A stretch of DNA of 64,000 nucleotides, taken from NCBI RefSeq assembly GCF_001642935.1, contig NZ_CP016761.1, positions 3,844,001 to 3,908,000 on the forward strand, read 5' to 3'. A model generated the notes under the pieces. That model was given only the letters and a program-made list of their open reading frames with translations. It was not told the DNA's origin and searched no databases. Below are positions 9,039 through 17,552 of this stretch, in pieces. Position numbers and translations under genes: made by a program. The first letter of the stretch is position 1. Every line of letters starts with the position of its first letter. Source of the stretch: Fictibacillus arsenicus. GTDB taxonomy: Bacteria; Bacillota; Bacilli; Bacillales; Fictibacillaceae.

Positions 9039-9804
9039 GACTTGATACAAAGCGTCTAACCTCTGAATTAAAGCTTTCAAAATGCTTAATCGGAAGCTGA
9101 TGCAAAGCTTTAGCCAGCATGACGAACTGAGCACGCTGATGGACGTTTCTTTGATACAGATTTCTGTAATAGTGCATATATTCCGCCTGGTCTCCGTAAA
9201 GAAAAAGAAGCGGAAACTGCCATTCCTTTATTTTTTCTGTACAGTTGAACGACATGCTCTCCTGATAAAAGCGCACCCACGTTGGTCGATCAGTCTGTTT
9301 ATGATAAAAGAACATCTCTTTCTTTTCGTGCTCGGTGTTAGAATGCGTATTAACAAGAATCTGATTTAAAAGGGCTGGTGTGCTTTTGGCCAGCCTTATT
9401 CCTGTTTGAAACTGCTTTTTCAGCGTAAACGTGGATACTTCCGAAAACCCACCGCTTAAAATAAGTCCTTTTGTGCGTTCAGGATATTTAATCGCAAAGG
9501 CTTGAGCAATCAACCCTCCAGAAGAGTAACCGCAAATAACGGCTTGATCGATCAGCAGATGATCGAGAAGATCTGCCACATCCTCGGCGAGATCATAAAT
9601 AGTAAAAGTCCCTTGATCCTTAACAGTAGATCTGCCATGACCCCGAAGATCAGGAAAAATGGTTTGGCAGGCTAATGAAAGACTTTTTTGATAGGCAAAC
9701 ACGAGATGACTCATGCCTGGGGGATGCAAAAAAACGATAGGTGTCCCCTCTCCAAGCTTTTCATAATAGATTTGAAACTCTGTTGTAAGTCCTGCTAAAG
9801 CCAT
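9031..9804 (-). CDS. Alpha/beta hydrolase
   Basis: A 257-residue alpha/beta-hydrolase-fold protein with no visible export signal. VFLHPPGMSH near 25 is the oxyanion-hole loop. DLRGHGRST near 52 is typical of the fold. CGYSSGG near 95 contains the nucleophile Ser in G-x-S-x-G form, the acid is likely in LFLYGDQAEY near 205, and the His is probably in KALHQLPIKHFE near 240. The substrate is unknown. The ATG at 9802-9804 follows a weak GAGGG site. It lies 7 bp downstream of the XapX gene, so both are probably one transcript, and it converges on uvsE with an 8-bp overlap. Confidence 0.85.
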   Translation of the reverse strand: MALAGLTTEFQIYYEKLGEGTPIVFLHPPGMSHLVFAYQKSLSLACQTIFPDLRGHGRSTVKDQGTFTIYDLAEDVADLLDHLLIDQAVICGYSSGGLIAQAFAIKYPERTKGLILSGGFSEVSTFTLKKQFQTGIRLAKSTPALLNQILVNTHSNTEHEKKEMFFYHKQTDRPTWVRFYQESMSFNCTEKIKEWQFPLLFLYGDQAEYMHYYRNLYQRNVHQRAQFVMLAKALHQLPIKHFESFNSEVRRFVSSLT

Positions 9805-9811
9805 AATACCC

Positions 9812-9982
9812 TCACTTCAAAAAAGTAGCAGCTACCCATCCGTATAGCTGAAATCCTAAATAAATACCGACTATCCCCATGATTCCCGGAAGAGCAGGCG
9901 GTGCTGGGATCGGCAATTTGAACATCGCAAACACAAATCCTACAACGGCACCCGTAATGATCGATAAAAGAATTAATTTCAT
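9812..9982 (-). CDS. XapX domain (DUF1427) small membrane protein
   Basis: A 56-residue protein with an ATG at 9980-9982 behind TAGGGGGTAC. The sequence, MKLILLSIITGAVVGFVFAM followed by FKLPIPAPPALPGIMGIVGI and YLGFQLYG, shows the XapX signature: a glycine-rich hydrophobic helix, a proline-rich P-x-P-x-P loop, then a second hydrophobic helix. The function of XapX proteins is not known; they are small integral membrane proteins, often next to transporters or hydrolases. It ends 7 bp before the hydrolase start. A -10-like TATTAT/TATAAA lies upstream on the minus strand near 10030. Confidence 0.85.
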   Translation of the reverse strand: MKLILLSIITGAVVGFVFAMFKLPIPAPPALPGIMGIVGIYLGFQLYGWVAATFLK

Positions 9983-10079
9983 CTATATGTACCCCCTAAT
10001 CGAATCGAGTTTACCAAATCTATCTCTTTATAATATGGCTCGATGTGCGAACAATATCCCAAATTGAATAGCACCCTTA

Positions 10080-10628
10080 TTATTTTTGAGACAGTTCATA
10101 ATGTTTTTTAATGATTCGGATTTGACCGCGGTGGCTTAGTTCGTCTTCAAAAACATGAAACCATTTAAAATAGTTATTTGAGAGCTCATCCTCCCACCAT
10201 GGTGTGGTTTCATAGAGCCATGAATCAGGAAGCTGCCTAAAGAGCTCAAGCGATTTTTCACGCGTTTTTGCCATGTCTTCTAGATAGAATTCAGCTGGAT
10301 TGCCCGAAATGATTATAGCCGCCTCGCCTAAATCCAAGGCGGGCTGAAGTGTGTCTGCATATCGTTCAATTTCTTCATCCGGCAAGTCTTTGGCCTCAGT
10401 CGTTAAATATTGATAAATCTTCTCCACCGCCACTAGGTGTGCGAGCAGCATCCCAATCGAGTTCCCTGTTCCGTTAATTCTGTAATCTAGAGCTTCGACC
10501 GATAGATCCTGAACGGCTCTTATCGTTGTTTCTCGCGTGTAGTCCATCATACTGATCAATGTTGAAAAATCTTTCGAATACCCTTCGATCTCCCCGATCA
10601 CAAACGGGCTTTTGCTTGATGTTGTCAT
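10080..10628 (-). CDS. DinB-superfamily protein
   Basis: A 182-residue four-helix-bundle protein of the DinB/YfiT-like superfamily. The ATG at 10626-10628 follows GAGGGGGAA. The family pattern is three metal-ligand histidines: NSIGMLLAHLVAVEKIY near 62 (first His), KWFHVFEDELSHRGQIRIIKKHY near 158-180 (the others). These proteins use the bundle for thiol transfer or unknown metal-dependent reactions. No neighbour suggests a substrate. It lies between the XapX-hydrolase pair and argS, separated from argS by a tandem array and the argS terminator. Confidence 0.8.
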   Translation of the reverse strand: MTTSSKSPFVIGEIEGYSKDFSTLISMMDYTRETTIRAVQDLSVEALDYRINGTGNSIGMLLAHLVAVEKIYQYLTTEAKDLPDEEIERYADTLQPALDLGEAAIIISGNPAEFYLEDMAKTREKSLELFRQLPDSWLYETTPWWEDELSNNYFKWFHVFEDELSHRGQIRIIKKHYELSQK

Positions 10629-10726
10629 AATAAATTCCCCCTCGTCTGAAAACTGCCCTATTAGAATTCAAGAAAAGAAGAGAATTTCCTTTTTCAGGAC
10701 TAAAGAGGGCAGTGAACTCTCAGAGG

Positions 10727-10856
10727 CGAGCATAAATCTCCCAGGGAGAGCATAAATCTCCCAGAGCGAGCATAAATCTCCACGAACGCGCATAAATCCC
10801 CACGAACGAGCATAAATCCCCAGGGACGAGCATAAATCCCCAGGGACGAGCATAAA
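10727..10856. repeat. Tandem array, seven units of 20 bp
   Basis: CATAAAT recurs at 10731, 10751, 10771, 10791, 10811, 10831 and 10851, exactly 20 bp apart. The unit is close to GAGCATAAATCTCCCAGGGA with substitutions that increase to one side. It lies between the argS terminator and the DinB-like gene. Any reading frame across it is low-complexity and has no ribosome site. Confidence 0.9.
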
Positions 10857-10859
10857 AAG

Positions 10860-10887
10860 AAAAAACCTGCGGGCAGACAGGTTTTTT
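10860..10887 (-). terminator. argS intrinsic terminator
   Basis: AAAAAACCTG and CAGGTTTTTT flank an 8-nt loop, 8 bp after the argS stop codon. It is symmetrical and could act on both strands. Confidence 0.85.
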
Positions 10888-10894
10888 GATCGTA

Positions 10895-12565
10895 TTACAT
10901 TCGCTCTGGAGCTTCTACTCCGATGATGTTCAACGCATTTTCAATTGTAACTTGTGTAGCTTTCATTAAAGCAAAACGCGCTTCTGATTTTGCTTTATTT
11001 TCAGCATCGAGCACACGCTCTGCGTTATAGAAGCTATGAAGAGCAGAAGCTAGCTCAAATACATAGTTCGTTACACGGTGCGTTAATAGTTTTTCAGCCG
11101 CTTCATTAATAACCGCTGGGAATTCTCCGATTTTCTTAAGAAGTTCAAACTCTTTTTCGGAATCGATCTGTGATAGATCTACATCTCCGCTATAAGAAAG
11201 TCCCATTTCCTCCCCTTGGCGAAGCATGCTGCAAACGCGGGCATGTGCGTATTGCACGTAGAACACCGGGTTCTCATTTGATTTTGATACCGCTAAGTCC
11301 ATATCAAAATCAAGATGAGTATCGTTGGAACGCATCGCGAAGAAATAACGAGTTGCGTCGATACCCACTTCTTCCATCAACTCGCGAAGTGTTACAGCTT
11401 TCCCTGTACGCTTACTCATACGAACTTTTTCTCCATTTTGGAAAAGAGAAACAAGCTGGATGATCATCACGTCAAGCTGTTCTTTTTCGTAGCCTAAAGC
11501 TTGAATCGCCGCTTTCATACGAGGAATATAACCGTGGTGGTCAGCTCCCCAAATGTTGATCAGCTTTTCAAATCCCCGATCAAACTTATCACTATGATAT
11601 GCGATATCTGGTGTTAAATAAGTGTAAGAACCGTCATTCTTGATCAGTACACGGTTTTTGTCATCACCGTAATCTGTCGTACGGAACCATGTCGCTCCTT
11701 CTTCCTCATAAACAACATCTTTTGCTTTTAACTTCTCAAGCGCAGCATCGATTTTTCCGTTTTTGTAAAGAGACGTTTCTGAGAACCAAACATCAAAATC
11801 CACGCGGAATTCAGCCAAGTCTTCTCTCAGCTTTTCTAATTCACGCTTAAGACCATATTCGCGGAAAAAGCTTACACGTTCAGCTTCATCTTTTTCAAGC
11901 CAAGAATCGCCGTATTCCGCAGCAAGATCTTTTCCGAACTCAATAATATCTGCACCGTGATAGCCATCTTCAGGCATTTCTTTATCCTTGCCAAGCGCCT
12001 GGAAGTAACGGGCTTCAATGGATGTTGCCAAATTGTTGATCTGGTTTCCTGCATCATTAATATAAAATTCGCGGGAAACATCATAGCCAGCATAATCAAG
12101 AATATTACAGATCGTGTCACCGACTGCCGCTCCACGCGCATGACCTAAGTGAAGTGTTCCTGTCGGGTTCGCTGAAACGAACTCAACCTGAACTTTCTTG
12201 CCTCCGCCAATTTCAGTGCGCCCATAATCCTTGCCTGCTTTTAAAACAGTCGGCACAAGCTCCGTTAAATAAGAATTGTCCATATAAAAGTTAATGAATC
12301 CAGGACCGGCAATCTCTACCTTCGAGATCGATGCTCGTGTTTTATCAAAATTCGCAACAAGCTCGTCCGCAATCATGCGCGGCACTTTTTTCGCAATACG
12401 CGCAAGCTGCATCGCCATGTTTGTCGCGAAATCTCCGTGTGCTTTATCTTTCGGTACTTCAAGAACCACTTCCGGCAGCTCTTCTTTTTTAGCGAGTCCT
12501 GCTTTAACTGCCGCTTCTTCAATCTCTTCTTTTAACAGGTGCTTGACCTGGTCAAGGATATTCAT
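10895..12565 (-). CDS. argS: Arginyl-tRNA synthetase
   Basis: A 556-residue class I aminoacyl-tRNA synthetase that charges tRNA-Arg in the cytoplasm. The N-terminal Add-1 domain (about 1-110) precedes the catalytic domain with [20 protein letters not shown] near 130 (the HIGH motif as HLGH) and KMSKR-like [12 protein letters not shown] near 370. The C-terminal DALR anticodon-binding domain ends in [11 protein letters not shown]. Length matches the Bacillus enzyme. The ATG at 12563-12565 overlaps the stop of the DUF1934 gene in an ATGA junction, with its ribosome site (AGGAGG) inside that gene, implying translational coupling. The same pair occurs in B. subtilis (ywiB-argS). Confidence 0.97.
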   Translation of the reverse strand: MNILDQVKHLLKEEIEEAAVKAGLAKKEELPEVVLEVPKDKAHGDFATNMAMQLARIAKKVPRMIADELVANFDKTRASISKVEIAGPGFINFYMDNSYLTELVPTVLKAGKDYGRTEIGGGKKVQVEFVSANPTGTLHLGHARGAAVGDTICNILDYAGYDVSREFYINDAGNQINNLATSIEARYFQALGKDKEMPEDGYHGADIIEFGKDLAAEYGDSWLEKDEAERVSFFREYGLKRELEKLREDLAEFRVDFDVWFSETSLYKNGKIDAALEKLKAKDVVYEEEGATWFRTTDYGDDKNRVLIKNDGSYTYLTPDIAYHSDKFDRGFEKLINIWGADHHGYIPRMKAAIQALGYEKEQLDVMIIQLVSLFQNGEKVRMSKRTGKAVTLRELMEEVGIDATRYFFAMRSNDTHLDFDMDLAVSKSNENPVFYVQYAHARVCSMLRQGEEMGLSYSGDVDLSQIDSEKEFELLKKIGEFPAVINEAAEKLLTHRVTNYVFELASALHSFYNAERVLDAENKAKSEARFALMKATQVTIENALNIIGVEAPERM

Positions 12566-13002
12566 GCTTTTGCCTCCTGAAAATTAATCTTGATCCGATG
12601 TGTTCCTGTATGTTCACCCTGCAGAACCAGTTCGTACGCGAGTTTGAGATCCCCTGTTTGATTTTGCTGATTCCACCGGAAATTCATTTCGTGTGTGGTG
12701 GTTTCCATCCAAAGCTGGCCATAAGGGCTGTCGTACATCCCTTTTGTTGTTTGGCCGATTAAATATTTCTGTTTCATAGATACACTGCCTGAGCGGATGA
12801 TCAGAATTCCAGCGTGTGTGATTTTAATAACATTATTGACAGAACCCGCACCTTCTATCTCTTCCTTATATTGAAGATAAGTCACGTCTCCTCTTTTATA
12901 GAGCTTTCCGTCTGTCTCGGTGTAATGCTTTTCTTTTTCACCGCTAAAATGGACTTCTGAACTTATTGCAAGCGCAACAGACAATTCCGTATCTTGATCC
13001 AT
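12562..13002 (-). CDS. ywiB: DUF1934 protein (YwiB family)
   Basis: A 146-residue lipocalin-like beta-barrel protein of unknown role, always found ahead of argS in Bacilli. Typical segments are [46 protein letters not shown] and [15 protein letters not shown], alternating strands of a single barrel. The ATG at 13000-13002 has a GGAAGTG site 10 nt upstream. Coupled to argS by an ATGA overlap. It is divergent from the oxidoreductase gene across a 224-bp spacer. Confidence 0.9.
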   Translation of the reverse strand: MDQDTELSVALAISSEVHFSGEKEKHYTETDGKLYKRGDVTYLQYKEEIEGAGSVNNVIKITHAGILIIRSGSVSMKQKYLIGQTTKGMYDSPYGQLWMETTTHEMNFRWNQQNQTGDLKLAYELVLQGEHTGTHRIKINFQEAKA

Positions 13003-13158
13003 GCGAACAACACTTCCTTTTTTGGTGTAACCTTGCCTTTAACTTACCTATTATAAAAGATTTCACTGCTCCCATTCAACCTTATGAGTGTACTTTAAGA
13101 AAATCATTTCATTTTAGATGTGAATTTATCCAAAAAAAAACGAAAATGAGCGTTTGTT

Positions 13159-13187
13159 TTGGCATGAGATTTGATTGCGGGTATGAT
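13159..13187 (+). promoter_or_regulatory. Sigma-A promoter of the oxidoreductase gene
   Basis: TTGGCA (13159-13164), 17 bp, TATGAT (13182-13187). Transcription would begin near 13194, about 33 nt before the ATG at 13227. Confidence 0.6.
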
Positions 13188-13226
13188 GACAACGAGAAGA
13201 TAAATGATTTTCTGAGGAGGATGTTG

Positions 13227-14240
13227 ATGAAAAACGAAAGAATTTTATTAGTGAACCGTCCAAAGGGAACACCAGAAAAAAGTGATTTCCGCTTTGAAGC
13301 AACAGCAATTCCAGAGCTTGAAAATGATCAAGTATTAGTGAAAACAATCTATCTTTCTGTAGATCCATATATGAGAGGGCGCATGAACGATACAAAATCT
13401 TATGTGCCTCCTTTTGAATTGAACGAAGTCATCTCAGGCGGTGTAGTTGGACAGGTAATCCAATCTCGTTCAAGCGAACTGGCTGAAGGCGATTTTGTAA
13501 TCGGCAACCTCGGCTGGCAAAAATACAATGCCGTAAGTGATGCTTCAGTAAGAAAGCTTGACCCTTCTATTGCACCGCTTACCACAAACCTTGGTGTACT
13601 TGGAATGACAGGCTTAACTGCTTATTTCGGCTTGCTTGATATCGGCAACCCGCAAGAAGGTGAAACCGTTGTTGTCAGCGGGGCAGCTGGAGCAGTAGGA
13701 ACAATCGTCGGCCAGATCGCTAAAATTAAAGGTACCCGAGTTGTTGGGATCGCCGGGTCTGATGAGAAGATTTCATATTTGAAAGATGGATTAGGCTTTG
13801 ATGAAGCGATCAACTATAAAACAGATGATGTTTATAAAGCGCTGAAGAATGCATGTCCAGATGGTGTGGATGTATATTTTGACAACGTTGGCGGCGAGAT
13901 TTCCGATCATGTTCTTCGCCAGATCAATAAAGGTGCGCGTATTGCCATCTGCGGACAGATCGCTCTTTATAATTTAGAAAAAATGGACGTAGGACCGCGC
14001 ATTCAAAGTCAGCTTCTGATTAACAGTGCGCTTATGAAAGGATTTATCGTGAGTGATTATGCGGCTCATTTTGAAGAGGGTGCCGTTCAGCTTGCAAAAT
14101 GGCTAAAAGAAGGCAAGCTTTCATACAGTGAGAACATTGTTGAAGGCTTCGAGAACACAGTAGATGCCTTTTTAGGACTGTTTTCTGGGGAAAACACCGG
14201 AAAACAGCTTGTAAAAGTAGCAGAGCCTGAGAATGTATAA
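13227..14240 (+). CDS. NADP-dependent oxidoreductase (MDR, YfmJ/CurA-like)
   Basis: A 337-residue medium-chain reductase of the leukotriene B4 12-hydroxydehydrogenase / curcumin reductase group, which reduces the alkenal or enone double bond with NADPH. It is zinc-free. The ATG at 13227 lies 6 nt after AGGAGG; an ATG at 13221 is too close to that site. N-terminal PKGTPEKSDFRF and SVDPYMRGRMND are family signatures. The Rossmann motif is VVSGAAGAVGTIVGQIAK near 150, followed by GIAGSDEK, and DVYFDNVGGEISD near 215. Closest B. subtilis protein by memory is YfmJ. Likely role is detoxifying reactive carbonyls. Confidence 0.9.
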   Translation: MKNERILLVNRPKGTPEKSDFRFEATAIPELENDQVLVKTIYLSVDPYMRGRMNDTKSYVPPFELNEVISGGVVGQVIQSRSSELAEGDFVIGNLGWQKYNAVSDASVRKLDPSIAPLTTNLGVLGMTGLTAYFGLLDIGNPQEGETVVVSGAAGAVGTIVGQIAKIKGTRVVGIAGSDEKISYLKDGLGFDEAINYKTDDVYKALKNACPDGVDVYFDNVGGEISDHVLRQINKGARIAICGQIALYNLEKMDVGPRIQSQLLINSALMKGFIVSDYAAHFEEGAVQLAKWLKEGKLSYSENIVEGFENTVDAFLGLFSGENTGKQLVKVAEPENV

Positions 14241-14285
14241 AATAATTAGACATAACTTTTCAGTAAATATTTAACGCGTAATAAA

Positions 14286-14315
14286 ACCAATCCTCTATGG
14301 CGGATTGGTCTTTTT
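14286..14315 (+). terminator. Intrinsic terminator after the oxidoreductase gene
   Basis: ACCAATCC (14286-14293) pairs with GGATTGGT (14302-14309), followed by CTTTTT. Confidence 0.85.
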
Positions 14316-14334
14316 ATATGAGAGAGATGAAGCA

Positions 14335-15189
14335 TTATTTTTCGACTAATGAATAGCCTATGTATTCAAGAGCAGACTCTATGTCATTGACGAATTTAGT
14401 TTTTAATTTATTTAAATCTCTATTGTTAGCCTGTTCCTTGGCAAACGCGGGAGTAACTGCTGTAATGATCGTATCCACACCCATTAAATTTAGTGCGTCG
14501 GTCATATGGAAAAGAACTTCCGGGAATTCATTTTCTTCATTAAGAAGCTTAGATAGATCAATAATAAAGTAACTTATTTTATGATTTGCAGCAGCTTGCA
14601 GTACTTCCCTCATGATCTGTTCCGAACGTTTGTCATCTACAATACCCTGTAAAGAAAGAATGGATATGCCATTTGTAATTGGGATAATCGGAACACTTAA
14701 AAATCCGATATTGTATTTTGTCTGATCTAGCTCAATCATGTGAGATAATATATCAGCTATTGATTTTAGATAGTTAATATCGTCTTCAGAAAAATTTCTT
14801 TCTTCTCTGTCCATCACACATAACGTACCGAACACATTTCCATTTAAATCTTTTAACGTCACACCTAAGAAACCTTTGACGTTTAATTGACCAGTAACTT
14901 CTAACTCTCTTGTAATAGCATCTTTCATTAAGTTTGTGGTATGCATGACGTCACCTTCATTCATGATGATTAAACGACAATACGTTCCACCGTACTCTAC
15001 ACTGTATCCTTCTGGTATAATCTCTTCTTCTTCATTATAGGAACTGAGGACAGTCATCGCTGTTTCTCCTCTTTTGGTTACATACGTAGTTTTCACATTT
15101 AATTGTTTACTAATCAATTTAAACATCTTCTGGGAAACAGACTTCAATGAATAGTAATTAGACATTAAATTTTTCTGATTATCAGTCAC
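14335..15189 (-). CDS. GAF-STAS regulatory protein
   Basis: A 284-residue cytoplasmic protein. The start is a GTG at 15187-15189 behind AGGGGGGA. Residues 20-160 form a GAF sensor domain, with LGVTLKDLNGNVFGTLCVMDREERNFSEDD as the classic GAF C-terminal strand-helix. Residues 170-284 form a STAS domain: SVPIIPITNGISILSLQGIVDD, then SYFIIDLSKLL with a Ser at the position phosphorylated in anti-anti-sigma proteins, then LMGVDTIITAVTPAFAKE. This is the layout of RsbR-type stressosome proteins, with GAF replacing the usual globin-like sensor. It could feed the sigma-B pathway; no rsb genes lie nearby. Confidence 0.82.
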   Translation of the reverse strand: MTDNQKNLMSNYYSLKSVSQKMFKLISKQLNVKTTYVTKRGETAMTVLSSYNEEEEIIPEGYSVEYGGTYCRLIIMNEGDVMHTTNLMKDAITRELEVTGQLNVKGFLGVTLKDLNGNVFGTLCVMDREERNFSEDDINYLKSIADILSHMIELDQTKYNIGFLSVPIIPITNGISILSLQGIVDDKRSEQIMREVLQAAANHKISYFIIDLSKLLNEENEFPEVLFHMTDALNLMGVDTIITAVTPAFAKEQANNRDLNKLKTKFVNDIESALEYIGYSLVEK

Positions 15190-15263
15190 TTTATCCCCCC
15201 TGAAAAACCTTTAATGTAACTTAATATAGAAATAGTATATCATTAAAGCTTTGATTAAACGAA

Positions 15264-15293
15264 AAGGCTGACTCATGATTACGAGTCAGCCTT
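15264..15293 (-). terminator. Terminator of the histidine kinase gene
   Basis: AAGGCTGACTC and GAGTCAGCCTT pair around an 8-nt loop, with TTTTC following on the minus strand, just after the kinase stop codon. Confidence 0.8.
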
Positions 15294-15299
15294 CACTAT

Positions 15300-17039
15300 T
15301 TAAACAGGCAGTATCATACTAACCGTCGTTCCTTTGCCTTCCTCACTATGAAACTTAAGCTCACCTTTATGCTCTTTCATAATTTTTGAACTTATCATCA
15401 AGCCAAGGCCGGTCCCTTTTTCTTTTGTTGTGTAAAAAGGTTCTCCAAGCTTTTCAAGACGGTCTGCCGGGATTCCGCATCCTTGATCTTTTACGATCAA
15501 ATGAATGCAATCATCTACCCTTTTTCCTTCAATGGAGATGATTCCACCCTTTGCCATAGAGTCCATGGCGTTTTTAACCACATTGATCAATACTTGCTTC
15601 AGTCCATTTTCCTCAGCAGTAATATACGGCAGTTTTTCACACAAGTCACTTTGAATCTCAACATTTTGTACAAGTGCCTCTGGCTGAAGCAATGTTTCTA
15701 CAAACTCAACGAGCTCCCGAAGCGATGTTTTTTTGTAAGACTTCGCTTGCGGTTTTGCCATCAATAACAGCTGTCCCATGATTTGATCGATGCGGTTCAA
15801 TTCTTTATGCATAATGTTGTAATAGTTCGCAGCGTCGAGTTGTTCGCATTCCTGAAAAAGCTGAATGAATCCTTTTAAAGAGGTTAAAGGATTTCTGATC
15901 TCATGTGCTACCGATGCGGCAAGCAGGCCGACGATCGAAAGTTTATCCGATTGGCGGAGCATTTCTTCAGACTTTTTACGTTCCGATATATCACGGGTAA
16001 CTCCTATTATCTCAACTACTTTTCCCGTATCATCCGCAATGCTTTTACAAGACGTTTCGATCCAGACGAAATGTCCATTCTTATGCTGCAGCCTGAATTG
16101 AACAGTAGCTGTGCATGGTCCTTCCATTAATTGTTCATGACCTTTCCAAGCTGCTTCTTCATCTTCGGGATGGAGCAGCCAATAGCCTGTTTTACCGATT
16201 AGCTCTTCCTGCTTTCTACCAAGCAGTATTTCACAAGCAGGAGATACATACGTATATGTGCCGTCCATCGTATGTGTTGTGATCATATCCATCGCATTTT
16301 CAGCGAGCAGCCTGTATCTCGCTTCACTCTCTTCCAGCAGCACGCGTGATTCGATCTTTTCCGTTACCTCTCTCCCAAAAACGAGCAGGTTTTTTCGGGA
16401 GCCATCCGGATTAAACACAGGAATTTTATAGACATCAAAAAAGCGCGTGCTTCCGTCTTTTGCAGGTACAAATTCTTCACAGCGGACAATTTCCTTCGCC
16501 TGCCAGACTTGTTCATCCGTTTCAATACAATATTGAAAGACATCTCGAAAAAAAGGTTTAATCTCTTGAAGGTCAGCATCTGTTTTCCCTGTAAAATCAA
16601 ATCCTTGCAGTTCAAAAAGCTTGCCGACAAATTCGTTTGCAAACAAGAAGCGACCGTTTCCATCTTTTATCCCAATAAAATCTGGAACGATGTTCATCAG
16701 CGTTTTTAATAAGGGCTCCTGGCAGGAGTGAACGACCGAAGGCTGCTCTTTCAATATAAAATACCGGTAGAAATCTTCCTTAACAGGCAGCAAGCCTTCA
16801 CTAACCTTCACACTTATAAAGCCTTTTGCTGTTAAAAGGTTTCCATCTTCTCCATCTTTGTGACGCAAAACGATTTCATCAATAGACTTTCCTTTTAAAA
16901 AAGCTGCGTCTCCTGTCAATTCTAGAAAATGATGATTCACTGCAGCAATATTCATGCTAGGTGCAACAAGCACAACTGCTTCTGAAAGCTGGTCAATAAA
17001 ATCCTGTATATATTTCATATCTCTTGTAATCGCTTCCAT
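15300..17039 (-). CDS. PAS-domain sensor histidine kinase (KinA/KinE-like)
   Basis: A soluble multi-PAS histidine kinase of 579 residues. The ATG at 17037-17039 sits 8 nt after GGGGGG; the in-frame ATG at 17046-17048 is too close to it. Successive PAS domains occupy about 8-90, 110-230 and 240-365 (the last with YTYVSPACEILLGR and GVTRDISERKKSEE). The HisKA H-box is VAHEIRNPLTSLKG near 375. The ATPase domain has NVVKNAMDSM, VKDQGCGIPADRLE and TKEKGTGLGL. No response regulator is adjacent. An orphan, soluble PAS kinase is the pattern of kinases feeding the Spo0F phosphorelay for sporulation, so that is a reasonable but unproven role. Confidence 0.88.
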   Translation of the reverse strand: MEAITRDMKYIQDFIDQLSEAVVLVAPSMNIAAVNHHFLELTGDAAFLKGKSIDEIVLRHKDGEDGNLLTAKGFISVKVSEGLLPVKEDFYRYFILKEQPSVVHSCQEPLLKTLMNIVPDFIGIKDGNGRFLFANEFVGKLFELQGFDFTGKTDADLQEIKPFFRDVFQYCIETDEQVWQAKEIVRCEEFVPAKDGSTRFFDVYKIPVFNPDGSRKNLLVFGREVTEKIESRVLLEESEARYRLLAENAMDMITTHTMDGTYTYVSPACEILLGRKQEELIGKTGYWLLHPEDEEAAWKGHEQLMEGPCTATVQFRLQHKNGHFVWIETSCKSIADDTGKVVEIIGVTRDISERKKSEEMLRQSDKLSIVGLLAASVAHEIRNPLTSLKGFIQLFQECEQLDAANYYNIMHKELNRIDQIMGQLLLMAKPQAKSYKKTSLRELVEFVETLLQPEALVQNVEIQSDLCEKLPYITAEENGLKQVLINVVKNAMDSMAKGGIISIEGKRVDDCIHLIVKDQGCGIPADRLEKLGEPFYTTKEKGTGLGLMISSKIMKEHKGELKFHSEEGKGTTVSMILPV

Positions 17040-17552
17040 TACGACCATTCCCCCCTTTTTACTGACATTTATCTACTCATAACTATAGCAAAAAAGACTT
17101 GAATGCATAACAAATTTCGACATTTTCTGATATTTTTCAATGAAAATGTCATACAAAACACTTATATTTCTTTAAGTTCCCATTGATTTACTTTTATTCT
17201 TTCTATATATTTATTCAATGTAGGAGGTCAGACCTCTTATTGTCTATAATCTAAAAGATTGTTGCTTTTAAATCGATTTATTCTGAGAACCTTCGTTTGC
17301 AAGTTGATTGGAGCGCAAGGTGCGAGACTCCTCGAAAATGAAAACTCACATTTTCATCGTGCGATGTATCGCTGTCGAAGCTTTCCTTGTCCTGAGGGAT
17401 TAGCGGGACAGGTGAGACCCCACAGGCATACAAAGCCGAGGAGGCTCACCGCCCGCCCCGCGGAAAGCGAGCATCCTGGTGCGGAAATCAACCACTTCTA
17501 TAGCAACAATATTACGGAAAGAAACAAATTTAAAAAGTAATGAGGGAATTTT
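17040..17552. other. Intergenic region between kinase and channel genes
   Basis: 513 bp without a gene. It holds the kinase promoter region, the palindrome GAGGTCAGACCTC at 17224-17236, a conserved CTAAAAGATTGTTGC flank box near 17251 and the long inverted copy of the dispersed element. The channel ribosome site TGAGGGAATTTT ends it. Confidence 0.7.
17302..17498 (-). repeat. Dispersed palindromic element, copy 2 (inverted, with insert)
   Basis: Reads AAGTTGATTGGAGCGCAAGG at the left and GCGGAAATCAACCACTT at the right, i.e. the element in reverse. Between GACTCCT and GGGATTAGCGGGACAGG it carries about 60 bp not found in other copies, including the small hairpin GAAAATG-AAAACTCA-CATTTTC. A reading frame that crosses it is a repeat by-product. 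Confidence 0.82.

Noticed and set aside
10668-10853. Repetitive 61-codon minus-strand frame over the 20-bp array
   Set aside because: The 20-bp step gives a low-complexity product with no start site; it is a by-product of the tandem repeat.
13130-13187. Possible sigma-B promoter (GTTTGT ... GGGTAT) ahead of the oxidoreductase gene
   Set aside because: The gap of 21 bp is far from 12-14; TTGGCA-17-TATGAT in the same place is a better sigma-A promoter.
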